From Nanobdellota archaeon (GTDB lineage Archaea; Nanobdellota; Nanobdellia; Woesearchaeales; CG1-02-33-12): a stretch of DNA of 8,354 bases. The DNA lies in the NCBI GenBank assembly GCA_018901315.1, contig JAHIFA010000109.1, positions 1 to 8,354 of the forward strand, written 5' to 3'. Below the pieces are notes generated by a model that was given only the letters and a program-made list of their open reading frames with translations, searched no databases and was not told the DNA's origin. Positions 5,355 to 8,354 of this stretch are shown here, one piece after another (within the stretch, counting starts at the first letter, position 1; the number at the start of each line of letters is the position of its first letter). The position numbers were made by a program, and so were the translations under genes.

Positions 5355-6305
5355 TCAGGGAGTGTTTAATATTTCAACACTCTTTTGTATTGATGATGAA
5401 TAGCCATACTCTAAATTAACCTGCAATGGGGTGGTATATGCTGATCTGCTCATTGTTGGTTTTGGAACAGTGCATATAACACTTCCAATTCCATTTATCA
5501 ACATAATTGGATTATTTGGCCTGCAGCTAAGGCTATAGCCAGAAACACGGCCACTTACATAAACTTTGTCAAGGTTTGTATAGTCCAGTGAATACGGGCA
5601 GTCAATATTAAGCCTGTTTTTGTCAATAACCTCGCCATCACCAAGATTTTTTATATATATTTTAAATTGTATTTTGTTTGAGAGTACAGTTTCTTCTACT
5701 TTTGTTACAGCAACAGGAGCTCCCTGTCCCCCGGATAGAGAGTAACTTGGAGGGATAGTACAAACCCTTGTCTTTTGCTTTGTTGAATAAGGCTCAGGAT
5801 CAATACATACTGTCTGGGAGGCAATTGTTTCATAATTATAGCATGAAGTAACCAGAAAGTTTGCATTATAGCTGTCAATATTTCTGCTGTCAAAATCTAT
5901 TATATTGCCCCTAAATGAAACTACATCATAGCCCCCTTCAGAATTATAAATATTTTTTCCCTCAAGCGATGGGATACTCATACTTTGTGGCATACCCATT
6001 ATGAAAGCAGTATCAAAGCCGCTGAGATAGAGAGTGCCTATTCCTTTTGCATTTGGGCTAATTACATTAATTGCCCAGCCAGTAAGAGGATTTGGCTGAG
6101 GGTATGCTCCTTTGTTTTTTATTTCTACAACAAGGTCAATTGGCATGCTGTCATACATCTTGGCTGGAGGCATATCTGCCATGAAATTCATAACAATTCC
6201 CTGAGTCCCTGTTCTGTAATCAACACCTGTTTCTTCTGTTTTAGGAGTACACCCAAAACTAAAAAATAAGAGGAATATAATCACCATTAATATAATCTTT
6301 CTCAT
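5355..6305 (-). CDS. Six-cysteine surface lipoprotein, paralog 2
   Basis: This 316-residue lipoprotein is the middle member of the array. The signal peptide ends in FSFGC, giving lipidated Cys19. After a short linker comes YRTGTQGIVMNF...MPP...MY (30-51), the array's N-terminal signature, then a beta-rich segment (VVEIKNKGAY, 59-68). The C-terminal half carries blocks nearly shared with paralog 3: CYNYET...VCID (155-169), GAPVAVTKVE (195-204), IKNLGDGEVIDKNR (218-231) and TTPLQVNLEYGYSSSI (291-306). Six mature cysteines (155, 167, 182, 236, 261, 278) align with those of the paralogs. Function is unknown; a beta-sandwich surface or S-layer-associated role is inference. A TATA element 29 bases before the ATG suggests an own leaderless transcript in addition to read-through from upstream. 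Confidence 0.87.
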   Translation of the reverse strand: MRKIILMVIIFLLFFSFGCTPKTEETGVDYRTGTQGIVMNFMADMPPAKMYDSMPIDLVVEIKNKGAYPQPNPLTGWAINVISPNAKGIGTLYLSGFDTAFIMGMPQSMSIPSLEGKNIYNSEGGYDVVSFRGNIIDFDSRNIDSYNANFLVTSCYNYETIASQTVCIDPEPYSTKQKTRVCTIPPSYSLSGGQGAPVAVTKVEETVLSNKIQFKIYIKNLGDGEVIDKNRLNIDCPYSLDYTNLDKVYVSGRVSGYSLSCRPNNPIMLINGIGSVICTVPKPTMSRSAYTTPLQVNLEYGYSSSIQKSVEILNTP

Positions 6306-6328
6306 TTTATTATATAATCCCTAGATTT

Positions 6329-6343
6329 CTATTTAAAACTTTC
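6329..6343 (-). promoter_or_regulatory. Candidate TATA box of lipoprotein paralog 2
   Basis: On the minus strand this reads GAAAGTTTTAAATAG, with the core TTTTAAATA centred 29 bases before the ATG at 6305, consistent with a leaderless or near-leaderless transcript. The gap between paralogs 3 and 2 is only 47 bases, so the promoter would be internal to the array. Confidence 0.4.
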
Positions 6344-6352
6344 TATTGAAAA

Positions 6353-7285
6353 CTATTTTTTTATTATAATTTTTTTTGATATAGAGTAAGTATAGCCATA
6401 GTTTAGCTCAATTGTTAATGGAGAAGTGTAGGTTGCCTTATCTTTTGAGATACCTTTCTCAAGAATACACCTGACCTCATCCTCATTATCCTTCAGCTTT
6501 AATGGCTCTGGTTTGCATTCAAGCTCTTCATTAGAAAGCATGACTTTTATATCCACAATATTTAATTCTTTGTAATCTACTGGCTCTGAAGAGCATATAT
6601 CAGATATCTTATCCTTATCAATAACCTCTCCATTGCCAACATTCTTTATCTGAATTTTAAATGCTGGCTTTATTAGGTTATCATCCTCTGCTGGAAGCAT
6701 CTCGCTCTCTATCTTTGTTATTGCAACAGGAGCTCCCTGAGGTGTTAAGGTTATATCTTTGACAAGGCATACTTTTTGCATCTTTTTAAGATCATAGACA
6801 TCTGTATCTATGCATATAGTAATATCTTTTTTTGTCTGATATTGATAACATGTACTTACTAGTATTGTTGATTCATGTTTTTCACTTTGCTCATCTATTT
6901 TCTTTGTGTTTGCCTTTACTGTTTTTATTAGCTGGTCTCCGGTTGGAAGAGAAACAGATTTTCCCTTTAAACTAAAACTGATAGTTTCCTGGTTCTGGTT
7001 CATCAGCTCCATATAATCCTCTTCAATTGTGAAAGAAATAAAACCATTTTTAGTGTCATATGCTCCAGTATTCTTTAATATAACTCCTATCTGGAATGGA
7101 TATTCCTCATATATCTCGCTTGGAGGGGCATTAGTCAGGAATTCCATTAATATTCCCTGGCTTCCTGTTCTGAAGTCATCCTGAGTTGTTGTTGTTACAA
7201 AGGGGTTTTGTATGCATCCCGATATAAATAAAACAAGAATAATAATAACTGGCAAGATAATTTTAATAATTTTATTTGGTTCCAT
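6353..7285 (-). CDS. Six-cysteine surface lipoprotein, paralog 3
   Basis: This 310-residue lipoprotein is the first of the array in transcription order. A long hydrophobic signal segment (about 6-21) ends in the lipobox FISGC, so Cys24 would be the lipid-modified residue, followed by a threonine-rich linker (TTTTQ) that may be a glycosylation site. The array signature FRTGSQGILMEF...APP...IY (38-59) follows, then IGVILKNTGAY (66-76). Shared C-terminal blocks are CYQYQT...ICID (146-160), GAPVAITKIE (184-193), IKNVGNGEVIDKDK (213-226) and YTSPLTIELNYGYTYSI (286-302). The six mature cysteines are 146, 158, 173, 231, 257 and 273. It begins 17 bases after the SLT gene with no Shine-Dalgarno and no TATA box at the right distance, so it is most likely co-transcribed with SLT. 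Confidence 0.87.
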   Translation of the reverse strand: MEPNKIIKIILPVIIILVLFISGCIQNPFVTTTTQDDFRTGSQGILMEFLTNAPPSEIYEEYPFQIGVILKNTGAYDTKNGFISFTIEEDYMELMNQNQETISFSLKGKSVSLPTGDQLIKTVKANTKKIDEQSEKHESTILVSTCYQYQTKKDITICIDTDVYDLKKMQKVCLVKDITLTPQGAPVAITKIESEMLPAEDDNLIKPAFKIQIKNVGNGEVIDKDKISDICSSEPVDYKELNIVDIKVMLSNEELECKPEPLKLKDNEDEVRCILEKGISKDKATYTSPLTIELNYGYTYSISKKIIIKK

Positions 7286-7302
7286 TTTCTTAATTTATTT
7301 AA

Positions 7303-8354
7303 TTAATCAAATCCAAATTCCTCTATTTTCTCTCTAACATGTTCTACATAATGAAGGTCCCCTTTAACACAACTAAAACCATTATAAGCTCTTAAAGTCA
7401 TGTCCCACCCATTATCCATATATGAAAGGTATAATGCATTTTCATCTGGATGTTCTGATTTTTTGCAGTAATTATTAACAGCAACTTCATACAATCCTAT
7501 TCCCTCAGGATACAATCCTGATGGAACAACATATCTATTGTATTTTCCTTCTAATACTTTAATACCGCACCGTATATTTAAATCTAAGTCACGTAACTGG
7601 TTTTCAGTTATCCCACTACAAAACTCCTTGGCTGTAGAAGGCAATATCTGCATTAATCCAATTTCACCATCACCTCCTTTAACTACATTATTGCCCCCAC
7701 TACAATGCTCAAATCCATATTCCTGCTGTGCAACCCCTAATACAATCTCTCTTGGAACAAAGGTATTTGTTTCATCAACAATATCTTTTACAGTTTGTAT
7801 TCTTTCTTCCCTAGTTAATTCACAGCCTTGTTCTATTAGTCCATGTTCTGTATCTTCTTCTGTTGAAATTGATCTTCTTACACACAAAGTATTCTCCCAT
7901 TTGCATTGAATATCATAATAACCAAAGTTACAGGAATCTTTTTTACAATAATCCTCACTAAGATAAATTCCACAATCCTTAACTAAACCAGCATATTCCT
8001 TGAGCTCTTCTGGAATGGGTTCTGGACATTTTCCACAAGAATCATAATAAACCCCTCCTTCATCTTCTTTAAAGGACGAATAACACATTAATTTACAGGG
8101 GTCTGCATCACACCATACTTGGTCACTAAAGCCAAGCTTATCATAATAGTTCAAATTATAATCCTCGCATTTTAATATCCTTTTTGATATATCTTTTGAT
8201 ATATCTTTACTACATATATCCTTTATTTCTGGTTGGCTTTTCAATTCCTCAATTTCACTTTCCTTAGTTATTGCCTCTTCTGGGCTTTTGTAGTCTTCTA
8301 CTTTTTCAACCTCGACTGGCACTGATTTTTCAAGCTCATAAACATAGCTGACAT
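7303..8354 (-). CDS. Cysteine-rich protein with C-terminal SLT lytic transglycosylase domain (5' partial)
   Basis: The frame stays open to the window edge, so the gene is cut at its 5' end. A GTG at 8320-8322 could be read as a start (339 residues, used for numbering here), but nothing supports it and the expected signal peptide or membrane anchor is not in view. The C-terminal part (about 185-335) is an SLT (GH23-like) domain: VPREIVLGVAQQEYGF with candidate catalytic Glu201, GEIGLMQILPSTA (219-231), LDLNIRCGIKVLEGKY (246-261) and LRAYNG (310-315). Such enzymes cleave the MurNAc-GlcNAc bond of murein, which archaea lack, so the substrate is open. The region before it (37-147) is rich in cysteine with two similar units (WCDADPC and YCKKDSC). 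Eighteen cysteines in all point to disulfides and an extracellular site. Lipoprotein genes follow on the same strand. Confidence 0.88.
   Translation of the reverse strand, partial: VSYVYELEKSVPVEVEKVEDYKSPEEAITKESEIEELKSQPEIKDICSKDISKDISKRILKCEDYNLNYYDKLGFSDQVWCDADPCKLMCYSSFKEDEGGVYYDSCGKCPEPIPEELKEYAGLVKDCGIYLSEDYCKKDSCNFGYYDIQCKWENTLCVRRSISTEEDTEHGLIEQGCELTREERIQTVKDIVDETNTFVPREIVLGVAQQEYGFEHCSGGNNVVKGGDGEIGLMQILPSTAKEFCSGITENQLRDLDLNIRCGIKVLEGKYNRYVVPSGLYPEGIGLYEVAVNNYCKKSEHPDENALYLSYMDNGWDMTLRAYNGFSCVKGDLHYVEHVREKIEEFGFD
8182..8205. repeat. 12-bp exact tandem duplication inside the SLT gene
   Basis: TTTTGATATATC occurs twice in a row. Read on the coding (minus) strand it yields the repeated peptide DISKDISK (about residues 40-47 of the GTG-numbered protein), between the first two cysteines. 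It keeps the reading frame and looks like a recent slippage product in a linker. Confidence 0.75.

Noticed and set aside
5985..6269. 94-codon plus-strand open frame opposite lipoprotein 2
   Set aside because: It is antisense to the conserved lipoprotein signature region and shows no recognisable features.
7538..7909. 123-codon plus-strand open frame opposite the SLT gene
   Set aside because: It lies antisense to the conserved SLT domain and reads as low-complexity serine/proline/isoleucine sequence, typical of a shadow frame.
8320..8322. GTG as the start of the SLT protein
   Set aside because: The frame continues upstream to the window edge without a stop, and a protein with this many cysteines should begin with a signal peptide or membrane anchor, which is absent after this GTG.
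1..8354. CRISPR array, insertion sequence, tRNA or prophage signals
   Set aside because: No regularly spaced repeats, transposase-like protein, terminal inverted repeats or tRNA T-arm sequence could be found on either strand by reading.

Overview
The window is AT-rich chromosomal DNA from an archaeon. Several proteins are diagnostic: transcription factor E (TFE) with a winged helix and a zinc ribbon, archaeal Holliday junction resolvase Hjc, the small subunit of clamp loader RFC, and an archaeal eIF2B-like ribose-1,5-bisphosphate isomerase. Promoters also look archaeal, with TATA boxes about 25-30 bases before start codons, several giving probable leaderless mRNAs. The combination of a type III RuBisCO-pathway isomerase, a cysteine-rich SLT-domain protein and tandem lipoproteins suggests a DPANN lineage of the Woesearchaeota/Pacearchaeota kind. 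That lineage call is an inference; the archaeal call is near certain.

Layout. 3-599 (+) is an unrecognised protein carrying a HEYMH (HExxH) zincin-like motif. 729-1118 (+) is Hjc. A 179-base gap follows, holding a duplicated TATA-like motif and a possible 20-codon micro-ORF. 1298-1798 (+) is TFE, with tiny upstream ORFs in its leader. It converges on, and overlaps, a minus-strand pair: a 70-aa single-TM protein (2720-2932) followed by the isomerase (1790-2707). A divergent intergenic region (2933-3103) serves that pair and the plus-strand PRC-barrel protein (3104-3367). The RFC small subunit (3414-4379) follows and probably has its own leaderless promoter.

The right half (4376-8354) is a minus-strand cell-surface block. 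The most upstream gene visible is a cysteine-rich protein with a C-terminal lytic transglycosylase (SLT) domain, whose 5' end lies beyond the window. Three tandem lipoproteins of about 310 aa follow. They are diverged paralogs sharing a lipobox, a G-T/S-x-G ... PP ... Y motif and six conserved cysteines. SLT and the first lipoprotein (17-base gap) look co-transcribed; the next two each have a candidate promoter of their own.

The left half is therefore information processing (repair, transcription, replication) plus nucleotide salvage. The right half is secreted or membrane-anchored surface biology. No tRNA, rRNA, CRISPR array, IS element or prophage gene is visible, and no gene-free stretch exceeds 300 bases. 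The most interesting items are the archaeal SLT protein with its six-cysteine lipoprotein array, the orphan HExxH protein, and the micro-ORFs around the TFE promoter.
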